Positions 23,044 to 36,550 are shown, counted from the stretch's first letter. The stretch: 64,000 bases of DNA from Rugalucina vietnamica (GCA_964017185.1 OZ024875.1:29211456-29275455), one strand, 5' to 3'. Numbers and translations are program-made. Notes: generated from the sequence alone by a model not told the origin.

Positions 23044-24580
23044 TAGCTCACCTGAGCCGTTAGGCTCACAAGGTGAGCTTAGAGGATGGCAATGATCCGG
23101 CGTCCGTCCGTACGTCGTCTGTCCGTCCGTCTGTCCGTCGTCTGTCCGTCCGTCCGTCCACAATTTCAAAGATCTTCTCCTCTGAAACTGCGTGGCCAAT
23201 CAAAGCCAAATTTTACATGAAGCATCTATTGGAAGGGGGAACCAATGTGTATGTAAGAAATCCAGGTCACATGACCAAGATGGCCGCCATGCCCATATAT
23301 GGTAAAAACCCTTCAAAAATCTTCTTCTCCCGAACCGGTGGACCGATTTCAACGAAACTTGGCATGAAGCATCAATGGCTCAAGCACTACAATGTGTTTA
23401 TAAATTATGACCCCGTGATGACCTTGACCTATTTTACAGCAAGGTCAACATAGGTCGCCAATGCATTTGAATGGGGAAAACTTTTAAAATGTCATTCAAA
23501 GTGAAAGTCTTGCAGGAAATGGGCAGTAGGACTGAATATTAATGATTCTGAAAAAAAAAGGACCCCAGGGGCTCATGTGCCCCTACCCCGGGGCAATATA
23601 CATGTATATCTTCATAATATTCAAACGTCTTCTCCTCTGAAACCGCCTGGCCAATCAAAGCCAAATTTTATGTGAAGCATTTATAGGATGGGATAATCAA
23701 TGTGTATATAAATAATCCAGGTCACATGACCAAGATGGCTGCCATGCCCATTTATGGTAAAAACCCTTCAAAACTCTTCGTCTCCGGAAACGGTGGACCA
23801 ATTTCAATGAAACTTGGCATGAAGCATCGATGGCTCAAGCACTACAATGTATATATAAATCATGACCCTGTGATATATAAATCATGACCCTGTGATGACC
23901 TTGACCTATTTTATGGCAAGGTCAACATAGGTCGCCAATGCATTTGAATGGGGAAAACTTTAAAATGTCATTTAAAGTGAAAGTCTTGCAGGAAATGGGC
24001 TGTAGGACTGAATATTAATGATTCTGCAAAAAAATGGACCCCAGGGGCTCATATGCCCCCAACCTGGGGCAGTATACATGTATATCTCCATCACATGGCC
24101 AATCAAAGCCAAATTTTATGTGAAGCATCTGTTGCATGGGACAACCAATGTACAATGTATATATAAATAATCCAGGTCACATGACCAAGATGGCCACCTC
24201 ATCCATATACGGTAAAAACTCTTCAAAAATCTTTTTCTCCAGAACCGGTGAACTGATTTCAAGGAAACTTGGCATGAATCATCCATGGCTCAAGTACAGT
24301 ACTACAATGTATATATAAATCATGACCCTATGATGACCTTGACCCAGTTTATGGCAAGGTCAACATGGGTTGCCAATGCATTTGAATGGGAATAACTGTT
24401 AAAATGTCATTTGAAGGAAAAAGCCAGCTTGGACAAAATATTGACTATTCTGAAAAAGAAAATGGCCCAAGGGCTTCATCTGCTTCTGCACTGGGATTAA
24501 ATACCATAATATTCAAACATGTTTATTGGTATATGCAGCAGATCTCAGGTGAGCGTTTACAGGACCATTGGTCCTCTGGT
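23044..24580 (+). mobile_element. Element Z, copy 1 (TAGCTCACCTGAGCC type)
   Basis: It starts TAGCTCACCTGAGCCGTTAG GCTCACAAGGTGAGCT, a terminal hairpin, and is followed by a GTCCGTCC-rich stretch. It ends CAGGTGAGCG with the hairpin aggaccattggtcctc. The body has three tandem units of about 450-480 bp (ggccaatcaaagccaaattt, aggtcacatgaccaagatgg, atttgaatggggaaaac). This is a common bivalve repeat type. It lies about 120 bp into the giant intron. Confidence 0.85.
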
Positions 24581-24701
24581 AATATTAATATGACAGTTCA
24601 GTTGCAGACGTCAGTCAATGCTTATTTTGTTTAACCTATTGTTTTCAATGGCATGCAAACTGTAGAGCTCAAGGGAGCATCTAGCATTTACTGATTTTAC
24701 A

Positions 24702-24935
24702 TCAGGAAAACATGTCCATGTAATGAATACCCCCTCATACCCCACTTTCATAAAGTAAAACTGGGGTATGCAGGGGTATACCTATATTTCTTATTTTTCT
24801 CCAAAACATAGATAGTGGGTACTGGTTTGAACGGCTTTGCCGAGACGGTTTAAATGTGTACCACAATCTATGTTTTGAGCAAAAATAAGAAAAAGAAAAC
24901 CTGAAAATCTTCAATTTTTAAAGCTCAAAAATATA
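24702..24935 (+). mobile_element. Palindrome-core MITE, family X, copy 2
   Basis: Starts tcaggaaaacatgtccatgt. The core pairs gatagtgggtactggtttga with gtttaaatgtgtaccacaat. It is more diverged than the other copies. Confidence 0.85.
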
Positions 24936-24959
24936 TGTTTATGGCATGGGCAAGTTTTT

Positions 24960-26340
24960 GTAATGGATAGCTATGCAAGCCAAGAGCTGATGTGAAGATA
25001 TTGTATGATGACTATTTCAAGGTTACATAATTATAAAATTGTTTCAGCCTTAGAACCTGTATCTTGCCATTTATTTGATGGCATGATTAGTGCTCCCCCA
25101 TTGGGACTGTAAGAAATAAATGGGCTGCAAAGCTTATAACTGACTGACCAGCCACCTGATTTCTGGTTAACTGCTTTGAAGATCTGAGCCTTCCCAGAAA
25201 GTAAATTTATATAAGCCTTATACTAAGTTGCATTTTTGGGAAGTTATATTTTAAAGCACTAATCTCATGTCATTACATCCCAGTGTTGGGTAGAAGTCCC
25301 ATAAAATGGAAACAAGTCACCACTGTGACCACAGCTGATGACTGCAACATAATGCAGCAAATCAAACAAAATTTATTGGATAATAATTATACTTTTTGTA
25401 TTTTTCACCCCAGTTGGATATCAGAGTCTGCTGCATGGTTTAGACAGATTTCGTTGTAATTCAACAGCAGGCTAGTATGTTACATAAGAATTTGATGGAA
25501 GGGAAGAAAATTGCATTGTCAGTCAAATCCTGGGGGCAATCCCGTTTAGCCTGTTTCAAAGACACAGCAATTTGTTTAAGAATTTTGAGGTCAGACCAAT
25601 AGACTGGTTAATAAGGGGATTTAAGCCTCATTGCTGGAAAAAAAATATGTCCTTTTCTGTCCTTTAGCCAATAGGTTTGAGTTACAATATAGACTAGAAC
25701 TTTGATTTGAATACATATATCTAATCTTGGCAAAGAAGATCATTCAGTTTATCTAGAGAAGCAGTTAAGATATAGGGTACTCAGTAGAAAGGACATTTTA
25801 TTTCTATAAGTGACCACAATAATAAATCTATAGAATAAACCCTGACCTCGTAATTTTTTTCTTAATTTTCGTATAGACTTTTGTCTCTCTGATAGCAAGA
25901 AGAACAATTAGAACATAAGATTTTTTTATCTTAATTTGTCCCATGGAAGCTAATATGTCAGAAAATTTTGATATAACATTAATGTTTGGTTTCATATATG
26001 TCATTTGTGCTTTGAGTTGATCATATATTATAAATACTAAGAGTTAAATAAATATTTGGAGGGGGAATAAATACTGCCCTGCCATGATTTTTTTTTGTAC
26101 TGGAAATCCCTATTCAGTTTTTGACCAGAATGTTTTTTCATTGTCAGTGGATTTTCAAACTACACCTGGACCTCTTTATTACATGCTTCATTACAACACA
26201 GTTTTGGATATAACACTGATCACTGTTGGACCCCAATTGGTCAATTTAGACTATCTTTGCTATATGTCTTTACATTTTACTCTCGTTATAACACAGATTG
26301 GATAGCTAACACGAAAATGGCTTGGACCCCAAAAACAGTG
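24960..26340. other. Intronic DNA, nothing further recognised
   Basis: Apart from the V repeat, this is AT-rich sequence without coding or repeat features that I can support. Confidence 0.5.
25065..25205 (+). repeat. Dispersed repeat V, copy 2
   Basis: Shares cccattgggactgtaagaaa, taaatgggctgc, tgactgaccagcca and gatctgagcc with the copy at 3180, with many substitutions. Confidence 0.5.
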
Positions 26341-26354
26341 TTATAAAGAGGTTT

Positions 26355-26558
26355 GAGGGAGCGCGATGGCATAGTGATAGAGCGTCGGACTCCGAATAGA
26401 GAGGTCCCGAGTTCGATCCCCACAGGTGTCACCGTGTTGTGCCCTTGAGCAAGACACATTAACTCCCTACAGTACTGGTTTAACCCAGGATGTCAGTTGG
26501 CTCCGTCCCGCCATGACTCAAAAATTGTTGACTGGGACGTAAAACCTCAATACAAGTA
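26355..26558 (+). mobile_element. tRNA-derived SINE with target duplication
   Basis: gagggagcgcgatggcatag, ...ggactccgaatag..., B box GAGTTCGATCCCC, then gttgtgcccttgagcaagac and gtaaaacctcaatacaag. It is flanked by tataaagaggttt and tataaagagtttt (one mismatch). The same family is at 28071 and, inverted, at 61992. Confidence 0.85.
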
Positions 26559-27039
26559 TAAAGAGTTTTTGGTGTGTTTTATGCACATTTTTGACAATTA
26601 AAGCTCTATGTGCTGAAGTTTGCAAAAATATTTTATTTAAGCCTAGATAGTTCCGAAAATATCTGTTAAATGCTGTTCTTGCATTTCAACACAAGTTGTT
26701 TCAAGAAGTACATTGTAAATTGTTAATTTTTTTTCGGAATAAATAAATTCAGTTGTATGTTTGTGTGACACTTGTGGTGATTCTAGATTTGCTTGCATTT
26801 ATCGTGTTATCCATGGTATTAAAGCAGGAATAGATTCTACTTCATGAAACAGCATGACAGAATATTGATAAATTGTGGAGAAGTGATTAAGGCAAGTCCC
26901 AAGAGTAAGATTGGGCACTCTAACTTGTCTCATTATCACATACTTGAGCAGCATCATGAAACATTCTGTATCAGTGTCAAACAAAATATAGACTTAGAAA
27001 AAGTCAGCTGGAGGCTTGACAATACATTACAAAAACTTG

Positions 27040-27305
27040 ATTGCCCATGCAATATACAGCGATTTCTTAAGTTGTAAAAAATGAAAATTTTCAGTAGAAA
27101 ATTTTTGATATTTTTCTTATTTTTGCTCAAAGTATAGATTGTGGATACATGTTAAAACCGCCTTTGCGAGGCAGTTCTAACGAGTACCCACAATCTAAGT
27201 TTTGGAGCAAAAATAAGAATAAAAGGTATACCCCTGCAAACCCCAGTTTTACTATATAAAAGTGGGGTTCAAGGGGGTATACTTTACACGGACATGTTTT
27301 CCTGA
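27040..27305 (-). mobile_element. Palindrome-core MITE, family X, copy 3
   Basis: Opposite orientation. It ends acacggacatgttttcctga, and its core contains attgtggatacatg...gagtacccacaatctaag. Confidence 0.88.
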
Positions 27306-27590
27306 TGAAAAAAATTATTCACATATTATCACCTACCTAATACAAGTACCAAGCTTGTCTAATCTACATATTTTTCACAAATGCAAAAAAGCAGGATTTT
27401 TTTTCTCTGACACTTTTCAAAATTGGGTTGTTGCATGTGAAAGTAATATGGTTGTACGGTCAATAGAGAGGTAGGCATGATTTTGTAAAAATAAAAATGC
27501 TGTGTACTCAATTTGTTGAAGATTTTTTTTCTCTATCAAAGTTTCTGTTAAATTCTGATGTCGTCATTCTTATTTCATCTGTAATGAAAT

Positions 27591-27824
27591 GAGCCGCCTC
27601 GTGGGAAAACCAACAATGTGGTTTCCGAACAGGTCCGACCCAAACCGGGCTGTACAAGCACAGGAAAGAGCTAGAAGCTTGAAATTTCGGATTTAAGTAG
27701 AAGAGGAACTGTACTATTAGAGTAGCGAAAACAAAGGCGCTGATCAGCTTCGCGGTTACCGCGAAGCTGATCTGCGTCTTTGTTTTCGCCTATGCAGATT
27801 GTTGGTTTTCCCATGAGGCGGCTC
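27591..27824 (+). mobile_element. MITE family Y, copy 1
   Basis: A 234-bp element with ends GAGCCGCCTCGTGGGAAAAC CAACAAT and ATTGTTGGTTTTCCCATGAG GCGGCTC. Inside is a second palindrome, ctgatcagcttcgcggttac cgcgaagctgatc, flanked by gcgaaaacaaaggcg and its inverse. It is noncoding; five relatives lie at 59.7-62.5 kb. Confidence 0.9.
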
Positions 27825-28070
27825 AAACAACATGAAAGGAACTTTTCCTGATATCAGCTCTGCTCATTTTATTTGACACATTTCTAGTGAAATTGTTTCG
27901 TGACAAGCATGCATGGAAACCTTTTTGTCAAACAAATTGTCACAAATACTGCAATTAGAGATTGATCGGAATAAAGCAGACATGGCGCTATTGAAGGAGA
28001 AAATAAGGCTGTATTTTTAAGAGAATAAAGGCTATGACTACAACATTTTGTTTAAAAGCAGAAATCGAAG

Positions 28071-28303
28071 AGGGGAGCGCGGTGGCATAGTTGTAGATCA
28101 TCGGACTCCAAATTGAGAGGTCCTGGGTTTGATCTCCACTGGCGGCACCATGTTGTGTCCTTGAGCAAGGCACATTAACTTTCTAGAGTACTGGTTAAAA
28201 ACCCAGGAAGTGGTGGCTTCGTTCGGACATGACTGAAAAGTTGTTGACTCCTCAGAGTGCTAGTTTAAACCCAGGAAGTGGTCTAGGATGTTAAATCGCA
28301 ATA

Positions 28304-28347
<44 letters not shown>
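28071..28347 (+). mobile_element. tRNA-derived SINE with 43-nt poly(A)
   Basis: Same family as 26355: gggagcgcggtggcatagtt, ggactccaaattgagaggtc, tgtccttgagcaaggcac. A partial internal duplication repeats gttgttgactcctcagagtg ... aaacccaggaagtgg. The poly(A) (28305-28347) is long and uninterrupted, suggesting a rather recent insertion, although the B box (gggtttgatctcc) is slightly off consensus. Confidence 0.88.
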
Positions 28348-28349
<2 letters not shown>

Positions 28350-28944
28350 CGAAGAAAAAGAACTGCGGTTGGTAACTCAAAGCCATCTTAAGCCTTAAGA
28401 TCATCGTACGACCAACTTAAGCATCTCTTAAGGATTATGGTGACTAACTGGAAGCTATCTTAAGTTACGGTGTCAACTTAACAGTATCGTAACTTTACGG
28501 TCAACTCAAGTCCACCTTAGCGCCATCTTGTCTTACAAGGTGACAACTTTAATTTAAAAAAGTTATTATTTTCGCTCCTTTTGATCATGTTGCTGATGCA
28601 GCATGTTATGATGCTGTGTATCGCGGTGGTGCAATCCAATCTAATAATTAATATGTAAATAATAATATGGTTGACGTAGCTAGATGTACATGTACATGTA
28701 CATTTTGCATTTGCTGTTGCACTACTGCTGTTACTACAACAACAACTACTACTATGGGACTCATCTTTTTACTACTACAACAACTGCGACTGCTGACTAT
28801 CTTGCGCTGTCTCAGACTGCGTCCTAATCATTGTAAAATTGCGATAACAGTCATTATCTCCTCAAGAGCGACTTACATGTAGATGTCAAAAGAACTTCCT
28901 TTTCAAACATTAAAAATATGTAAATAAATTACTTTAAATTAAAA

Positions 28945-29027
28945 TAGAATAAATAAATAAATAAATAAATAAATAAAATAGATAAAAAATAGATAAATGA
29001 ATAAAAAAATAAATAAATAAAATAAAA

Positions 29028-29062
<35 letters not shown>

Positions 29063-29075
29063 AATAAATAAATAA
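28945..29075. repeat. (AAAT)n/(AAATA)n microsatellite
   Basis: Repeated aaataaat over about 130 bp. The open frame on the minus strand is low complexity. Confidence 0.95.
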
Positions 29076-29627
29076 GAATCGAATATCGGATGTTCGCCAA
29101 TGCGTATTTGTATTCGCGCAGTTCAAATTGTTCGACTGAAGAACTTTTTTTGGCATTTAACTGTCAGCTGTGCAAACAGCAAAGACTAATCAGGCTGCAC
29201 AAACCCTAATACTGGGCTAAACTATTTATTTTATACTTTACAGTGAAACCCAAAAACTTGATAAAATTGGTATTTTCATTGATATGAAATTTCACTGATA
29301 TCAAATCTCACTGATATCAAAAGTCACTAGTGACTGATATCAGCCTATATCTTCACTGTAATGACGTCAGATTTTTTGGATTACTTCTGACGTTTCCATT
29401 TACTTGACGTCATTAAAATTTGTCTCACTTCAGAAATTCAAACGCCTATAACTCCGTTATTTATATACGAAAACATAAAGTGTGGGTATTCATTTTCTTA
29501 GTTAGAACATAAGGAACAATGTGGTACCAAAATTATTCGTGTTTTCAAAATTTTTTTGTTTTTGCATTTTCACCGCCTACCTTGTGCATTGGAAAATGCC
29601 TGTGCATTGTATAAAATAAAAAGAAAA

Positions 29628-29772
29628 TTTGCTTTTTTTTTGTGAATACCAAATATATTTCATCTCGTGAGTTGAAAACATAATAATTTTCACTCGTGCT
29701 GCGCACTCGTGAAAATTCTGATGTTTTCAACTCACTCGATGAAATATATTTGGTATTCACCTCAAAAAAGCA
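29628..29772. repeat. Inverted repeat with about 65-bp arms
   Basis: gaataccaaatatatttcat ... gagttgaaaacat ... attttcactcgtg on the left is mirrored by cactcgtgaaaat ... atgttttcaactcactcgat gaaatatatttggtattcac on the right, with a 6-bp centre. It is a hairpin MITE-like sequence. Confidence 0.85.
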
Positions 29773-30436
29773 AATATCCTCTATATATTATTCGTTCCGA
29801 AGCGAAAATCTCTCGACGTAGACTTGTGTTTAATTGTGACAGATAGTTTTTGTTTGTTTGATTTATTGCTTTTCGTCCCAGTAAACAACTTTGGTCATGT
29901 CGAGACGTTGATTATTGAAAGGGACGTAAAGCAGTAAATAAAACATGCAATTATAAATATAATTTATATACGCAAGTCTGCATCGAGAGGTGACGAGGCT
30001 TTTAGTAAATTTCATAATTAAGTTTGAGGGAGTGAAACTATAAAAGTGCTTTGACATGTGAATTTAGCAGTCTGATCGGCGTTGTTATCGGTTTCTGCTT
30101 GGATACTGCCAAGCTCAAAGAACAAATGCTGTCCTAATTCGCTTAGTTTGTCCACTGTTTCTTTTCTTTTGCCTGGCCAAAGAAAACGGTCAATATGCCA
30201 ATACAAAACGGGACAGTCATTTCAGGTTTTGCACGAGAATTCTTAATCAGCAGTTCAACTTATGCGCTAAGGTGATCTTAATGTTAAGAGGGCGATACGA
30301 AAGCTTTGAGTTAATGGAATAGCGAGGCCTTAAATTTTAAGGTTGTCGTCTTAAGACCACCGTAAGTATGTCGTAAGTAGGGGAACTTACGATGCCTTCG
30401 AGTTACTAACCCCTGGTTTGGTACATTTAATCTTTC

Positions 30437-30439
<3 letters not shown>

Positions 30440-30471
<32 letters not shown>
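30440..30471. repeat. Poly(T) tract, 32 nt
   Basis: An uninterrupted T run. It could be the tail of a minus-strand retro-insertion, but no body was identified. Confidence 0.9.
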
Positions 30472-30473
<2 letters not shown>

Positions 30474-30479
30474 TGTGAA

Positions 30480-31590
30480 GACCGTTTTTAAGACCAGTAT
30501 AGCAAATATGGTAGATAATTTCCTCAGGACTGCTACAGTTAACATTTGCAATATATTCACTCCCAGATATTACTTGATATGAATCAAGCCATATGAAAAA
30601 TGTAGTGCTATATTAAGTCTGGCAGAAATCCTGTCAGCTTATATAGATAATAGAAGTCAAACTTTATTTTGGCGCCCTGAGCCACATGAAAGAAAACCTG
30701 TGTTTTTGCATATTTGAAAATCTGTGTACATATTCAAACAATGTGCTCTTCTGATCATCTGATGATGATGAAGATCTTTGTTTTCGCTGTGAATTGTACA
30801 ATACAAACTATCTTCTTGAAGCTTCTAGCCATCTTATTGAGACTGAGCAGCCCACTTCTTGTCTGGCCCGACCTGAAATGTGGAAGGTTTGGAATTTCTT
30901 GACACAAGGATGGCTTATGTTTAATAGATTACTTGCAGACTTGCTTATGGCAGAAAGCGGATTTAACAGATTCAAGTTTTATAGCATCAAGAAAAACATA
31001 CTTTAATTCATATTATGTAACATCGAACGAGTGACGCTGCAAATGGTTGGTCTCATCATCAAGCTGCAACTAAAAATTTATATGCATATATGAAATACAA
31101 CAAGATACTAAAAAATACATGTACATTGTGCACCATAGTTGGTAATACACAGTTAAGATTGTCTATCATATTTTTCAGTTGAATGAAAGAGACTGCTTTG
31201 TGATATAAGATTTGTAAACCTAAGCAGGGACAAGGCCTGGCATAAAGCAGAGTTAATGCCAACTGGTATGAGCCCCACACATTGTATGGTATATTTCAGT
31301 TGTTGTAACAAGCTGTTGATACTGCAATGAAAACTTTGCTAATTTGTAGACTATTATTACTGTATATTTTTTTTGCCTAAAATGACAAACCAACAAAGGA
31401 CTTAAGGTAGAAATTTACTTTCATTAGCACACTTTGTTTTAAGGTCATGGGCATTTTGCTTTGTTGAATCTACTTTTTAGAAGAACAAATACAGTATTCT
31501 TACGAATAAGTACACAGACTGCTTAACTTCTCAAAATAGCTTTAAGTTTAGGTCTAATTAGCACACACTACAAATGAAAATAACACATAA
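30480..31590. other. Intronic DNA, no gene recognised
   Basis: AT-rich sequence; no shared repeat or coding motif was noticed. Confidence 0.5.
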
Positions 31591-31595
31591 CATTA

Positions 31596-31868
31596 CGAAA
31601 ACATGCCCGTATGATAATACAGTAATTTTTTCAGGTGAAAAATCGATAATTTTCAGACGAAAATTTTTGATATTTTTCTTATTTTTGCTCAAAACATAGA
31701 TTGTGGGTACACGTTAGAACCGCCTCGGCGAGGCGGTTCTAACGAGTACCCACAATCTATGTTTTGGAGCAAAACTAAGAAAAATAGGTATACCCCTGCA
31801 TACCCCAGTTTTACTATATAAAAGTGGGGTTTACGGGGGTATTCATTGCACGGACATGTTTTCCTGAT
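31596..31868 (-). mobile_element. Palindrome-core MITE, family X, copy 4 (best-preserved core)
   Basis: The core around 31690-31772 is an almost perfect hairpin: acatagattgtgggtacacg, ttagaaccgcctcggcgagg, cggttctaacgagtacccac. Its outer ends are acgaaaacatgcccgtatga and cacggacatgttttcctgat. Confidence 0.9.
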
Positions 31869-32228
31869 GTATTGTGAAATAACCATGCAAAACATATCAC
31901 TGATGTTGTTTTATTTAAATGTTCCATTCATTGTAAAGTGTGCTTATTGGAGCATGTGCACTAATTATAATGAATACAGTTTATTTGACTTCAAATTATG
32001 TCACAGTTTTCTGTGTTTGAAGATCCAGTGATTCATCTGGTATTTTGAAGGTGATTTATTAAGATATTTATACTTAAAGTGATTGCACTAGCCTTGAGTA
32101 ATTACTACCTCTCACTGTGCTTTCTCTTTTGGGACCAGGATTGACTTGATGCCTTAAACATTATTCATTTATGAGAAACAAATTTATTATTTTCACTGAA
32201 ATGAACAGATGAAATGGAATTATATTAG

Positions 32229-32784
32229 TAGCTCACCTGAGCCAAAGGCTCACAAGGTGAGCTTATAGTATGGTAGTCGAGTCAGCGTCTGTCCGTGCAT
32301 CTGTGCGTCTGTGCGTCCGTGCGTCTGTTCACAATTTCAATCTCTAAGACAACAAGGCCAATCACAATCAAATTTTATCTAAAGCATCATTGAGGAGGGG
32401 GAAAGGTTGCATTAGGTTTTTGGCCAGGTCGGATCAGAACTCTGGTTTCCATGGCAACAGATAGCTCCCATTGAGTTATAATGGGGAAAATGTTGTGGCC
32501 ACTCTAGCAACTTCATTTTTGATTGGATCTTCTTCATTCTTGCAGGTAACAAGGACAACCATAACATCTCGGATGAGTTCAAATTTCAGCCAGGTTCGAC
32601 CCTGGACTGCGGACTTAGCTGCCCTTGAATGTTTGAAAAATAAATTTTTAGTGTTGTGGGTACTCCAGCATCTTCAATTTTGATCAGATTTTCCAAAGAA
32701 AACAAACAAAAAAAAAACAACACTTTGTCCAGTGACTGTACTTGTTGACTCTCAGGTGAGCGACCGTTGCCCTTGGGCTACTTG
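32229..32784 (+). mobile_element. Element Z, copy 2
   Basis: It starts TAGCTCACCTGAGCCAAAGG CTCACAAGGTGAGCT, continues with gtctgtccgtgc-type repeats and ends CAGGTGAGCGACCG ttgcccttgggc. It has a single body unit, unlike copy 1. Confidence 0.85.
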
Positions 32785-34756
32785 TTTATAAGATATGATT
32801 ATGATATAGATACCCTATAATGTAGCATAGGTTGACTTCGTTATTTGCTAAGTGAGGGAAGAAAACCCCTCCAGTTTTAGCTGTGTTCTGCCAGACTTGA
32901 AGGGAAGAAAACCCCTCCAGTTTTTAGCTATGTTCAGCCAGACTTGCAATAAAACATGTTTCAGCAATTTGTCATGAACCACTGACAGGATCAGTATACT
33001 GTCAGTCACTATAATGCTCAGTTAATGCACTATAAAAGGCTAATAGACATTATGTAAAAGCTAAGTGGACACTTGCAGATAGAAACAGAAAGACTCATTG
33101 ATTTTGGCTAGTTTATTACAAGTCAATGGATTTTATTTCTTCATACTGTTGATTACTATGATTATATTCCTCTGAATTCTTGGTCATTGTTTAGACATTC
33201 TATAGGGGAGAGAAGTATGTTAATGCCATATGTTAATGTTTCTTACTCAAGAGCAAGAAGTCTGAGGTTGACAACCTGTAACTGCAGCTTTGCTCTGGTC
33301 TTGAGTTAAAGAAACTTTAAGTTTCCAATAGATTGGGAAAACCTTAAAGAAACTCCTGGAAATTCTACTTTACAAAACTGTATGTTGATAGATTTTTTTC
33401 AGATGTCATTAACGGCGTACAGTTAGTTTTTAAATGGAGACAAACTGCAAACATTTTAGACAGGGCTTGCATAATTTGACTGACAAGGTTCAGCTCAAAC
33501 CTAGGAACTGTCACTATCCAGATGGCCAAATAAAGGGTGCTGAAGTGGCCACAAATATCTGTTCACAACTTCACATAGTATTTAAATGTGGCTGCTTTTC
33601 ATTTGAGATTGCTTATTTATATTATACATTATTCATCTAGTGTCTCTTGGTAATTTCTGTCTGCGACTTCAATTTTTCTCATATGGAACTGTTTACTATA
33701 GTAATCAAAATATGATCATTTTTCTTTGGATCGTAATGTCAGCTGGATAGAAATGCTGCACAAATCACAAAATAAAATAACATAAAATAGCAAAAAAAAT
33801 CTTACTAAAGAAATGTTTTAAATGTCTCGAAAGTTTGAATCAGTACCAGGGGAACCATTATATGCTTTTATCATGAAGAATTAAAAAATAACAATAAATT
33901 GTAGAATTTATATCCGATATGAGTGCATTTCTTTCTCAACAATACAAATACTACAATTCATATCAGACAAGTTTCCTTATGCCTTTGTATCCTCTAATGA
34001 TCAAGGCTGCTGGCAGTCTCTTACAAAAGAAATGTTAACAATAGGGAAGATGATTCTAAGTCGCCAGATCTCTGCAAACCATAAAATGCACAGTGACATT
34101 CAATGGATTTTAATGATGGTGTGCTATCTTGCAGGTTATTAGCCAATTCTTTTGCAAATCATCTCAGCTTCACCCTCCCTTTTTGCACTGGGACATATAC
34201 GTACAGCCATCACCTTTCCATACTCTGGGTATTGAATCAAAGAATTTAGTTTCATGATTATTAAATCTTACTTTTTCCCAATGAATGCATTGAGCATTGT
34301 AGCTTTGAAATATAAGAATGTCTTCTTAGTTATAAAAGGAAAATAATCACACTTCAGTGCTCAAATTTCTTTTTAAAGCCTGCCTGACATTTTGGTAGAT
34401 TGCAAAGAACATTTTAAAGCATCAATAATCGTTTCTTGTAGAAATTCTTGTGTTGAATTGGTTGAAAACAGTTCACAAATTAACAATACCATAAGGAAAT
34501 GCTTTCATATTAAAATAGTAGTCACAATTGCAACAGTTGGCAGATTGCACATTGATGGTTCATCTAGACTGCTCCTGCAATAAATTTATGTATGGTAGCC
34601 TTTAATCTGTTTTTCAGGCTTTCAGTCAGCAGTTACATTTAATATATATCTTATACAATTTTATGGACAATTCCTCTTTTTCCACATATTAATTCTCCTT
34701 CATTTTAAGATTGTAGTGTGTAGATGAATGGTAAATCCTTCATTTATTTCTAAAGT

Positions 34757-35190
34757 AGATGACCTGACAATTCCAGGCTTGCATGCAAATCTGATGATCC
34801 AAGGAATACAGATGATTGGTCATGCATGGAAAAATAACATAATGCACTCAAAAAGCTTTCTAGTTCTTCAATATTGTAAAATGCTCCCAGTTATTTCAGT
34901 CTCATGCACTATCAGAGGATAGCATGACAATAAGGATGATTTGCTGTGGCATTTTAATGGGGATTTATTAACACACCTTCAGTGTAACAATTTATATTGT
35001 CCCAGGGAATAATGAAAAAACATCTCTGGAGGATTAACAAGCATGCTATAAGCCATGGCTAGAATAGCGCTGGATTGAGAATTAGAGCTGTTGTAAGATT
35101 GAGACACGATCTTAATGACGGATTATTATATGTCTGATGGCATTTACCATAGAGTTGGTTAAATGTAGTACATTTCTAAGGAAATGTTAC
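34757..35190 (+). promoter_or_regulatory. Strongly conserved block in the left intron copy, candidate enhancer or other constrained element
   Basis: About 430 bp matching 49945-50385. In the 255 bp from 34924 I count about 7 substitutions (roughly 97% identity), and upstream only a few substitutions plus a 9-bp indel. Flanking duplicated DNA is near 80-85%. No coding frame explains it. Either purifying selection on a regulatory element or gene conversion would produce this. Function is inferred only. Confidence 0.5.
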
Positions 35191-35869
35191 ATCATTGCCC
35201 TGCTATAAAGTGTGACCAAAGATTGTTAGTGACTGTGTCATAACTTTGGCTAGGAAAAAAAAATGCTATAAACTGGAGAGTAAAAAATTCTAAAAATGGA
35301 TAGCTGAATAGAGAGTAACAAATTGTTACAACTTTTACTTAGGGCAAAATTCTATGGATGCCATATATGTGTGTGGAAGCCATATTTGTTTAAGTAACTT
35401 AAACCAGCCGAGTGAAAAACATAGATGTGTTGGATTGTGAACCAGGGTTGCAACAAACATGTTTAAGTACTCATGATCAACTTCAAAGAAAAGGATTATT
35501 TTTCTTATTGAACAACTGTATGGGTATTTTATAAATTAATTGACACTATCGTGTAGTCTGCACCCCTTTAACATAATAATCTGCTATAATTATTGTTGTA
35601 ATACAGCAAATGCCTTGAAACTGCTTCACTTTTGTATGGGGCAATTTTGATGCAGTAAATGTTCATTTAGTAAGCCTTATGGTCTCATTATTGTGCACAA
35701 TAATGCAGACAATTTATACTCTACTAAATATTTGCACCTGAGACATATTTGCACCTGAGACATATTACAGACATGAGACATTAAGGATGTTGACATTAGA
35801 GTGGAAGCTGGCCAGACCATGATTGTCATGATCATTATTCTCAAGATTTTTGATCTGGTTTGTATAAAT

Positions 35870-36550
35870 CTATTTGAACTGATGTGGGTGGTTGTGGGTA
35901 TCTGACCGGAGCGAGGGTCTCGTATTGTCTCACATGGTCAATTTTCCCGGTAAATTGAACCGATGTGGGTTGTAAGTCCCATCCGTGTGATAACGGAAGC
36001 CCATGTGTTTTGTTTTGATATTCGTTTGGCTTTCCATGATAAGGTTTAGGTGAGACACAAAAGAGAAACAATAATTGATTTATAGTAGCACTTCCGGTCA
36101 GATTTTGGGAGCGTTGTGTTGATTATTGTTCCAAGTTGTCGCTTGAAGTTGATTTACTCGTGTTATTTATTAAGTAAATACTATTTATGTTATTTTGTTT
36201 TATTATATCTTTGTTTCCAGAAGAAACTTATCTGAAGTTGCGTTACTAGTTTCGAGACACAAGGTCCCTTCATCAGATGCAATTTAAAGATATATAAACA
36301 AATGTGTGTGTATGTGTCAACTTCACTAATGAGCACTATATTTTATAGCGCGTAAATACAGTGTACATATTTTTTGTATTTTGGTGATAACTTCTGACCA
36401 GTACGATAATTTTCACGCTATGCTAAGCGAGATAACCCGTCGATTTTGAAACATTCATTGTACTTTTAGAGTTGCTGTAATACTATGTTTCCCGTGCCCA
36501 GATTCACTCAATACCAAGGTTGAAAATGAAAACTGGTTCAGGGATTTTGA
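35870..36550. other. Inserted sequence of unknown type
   Basis: Not present at the paralogous position in the right intron copy. It contains gaactgatgtgggtggttgt ... gaaccgatgtgggttgtaag and agtttcgagacacaaggtcc cttcatcagatgc. It may be a retroelement tail, but I cannot assign it. Confidence 0.4.

Larger units (their letters stand above)
28366..30423. mobile_element. Candidate TIR element rich in CTTAAG/CGTAAG words
   Basis: The left end ggttggtaactcaaagccat cttaag and the complement of the right end, ggggttagtaactcgaaggc atcgtaag, are imperfect inverted repeats. Both flanks contain many cttaag and cgtaag words over about 180 bp. It starts directly after the SINE poly(A). No transposase was found. 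It contains the microsatellites and hairpin listed separately. Confidence 0.5.

Noticed and set aside
26355-26430. Possible tRNA-Arg gene
   Set aside because: Part of a SINE family with flanking duplication and two further copies in the window.
28929-29156. Repetitive Tyr/Leu/Phe-rich ORF on the minus strand
   Set aside because: Translation of an AAAT microsatellite.
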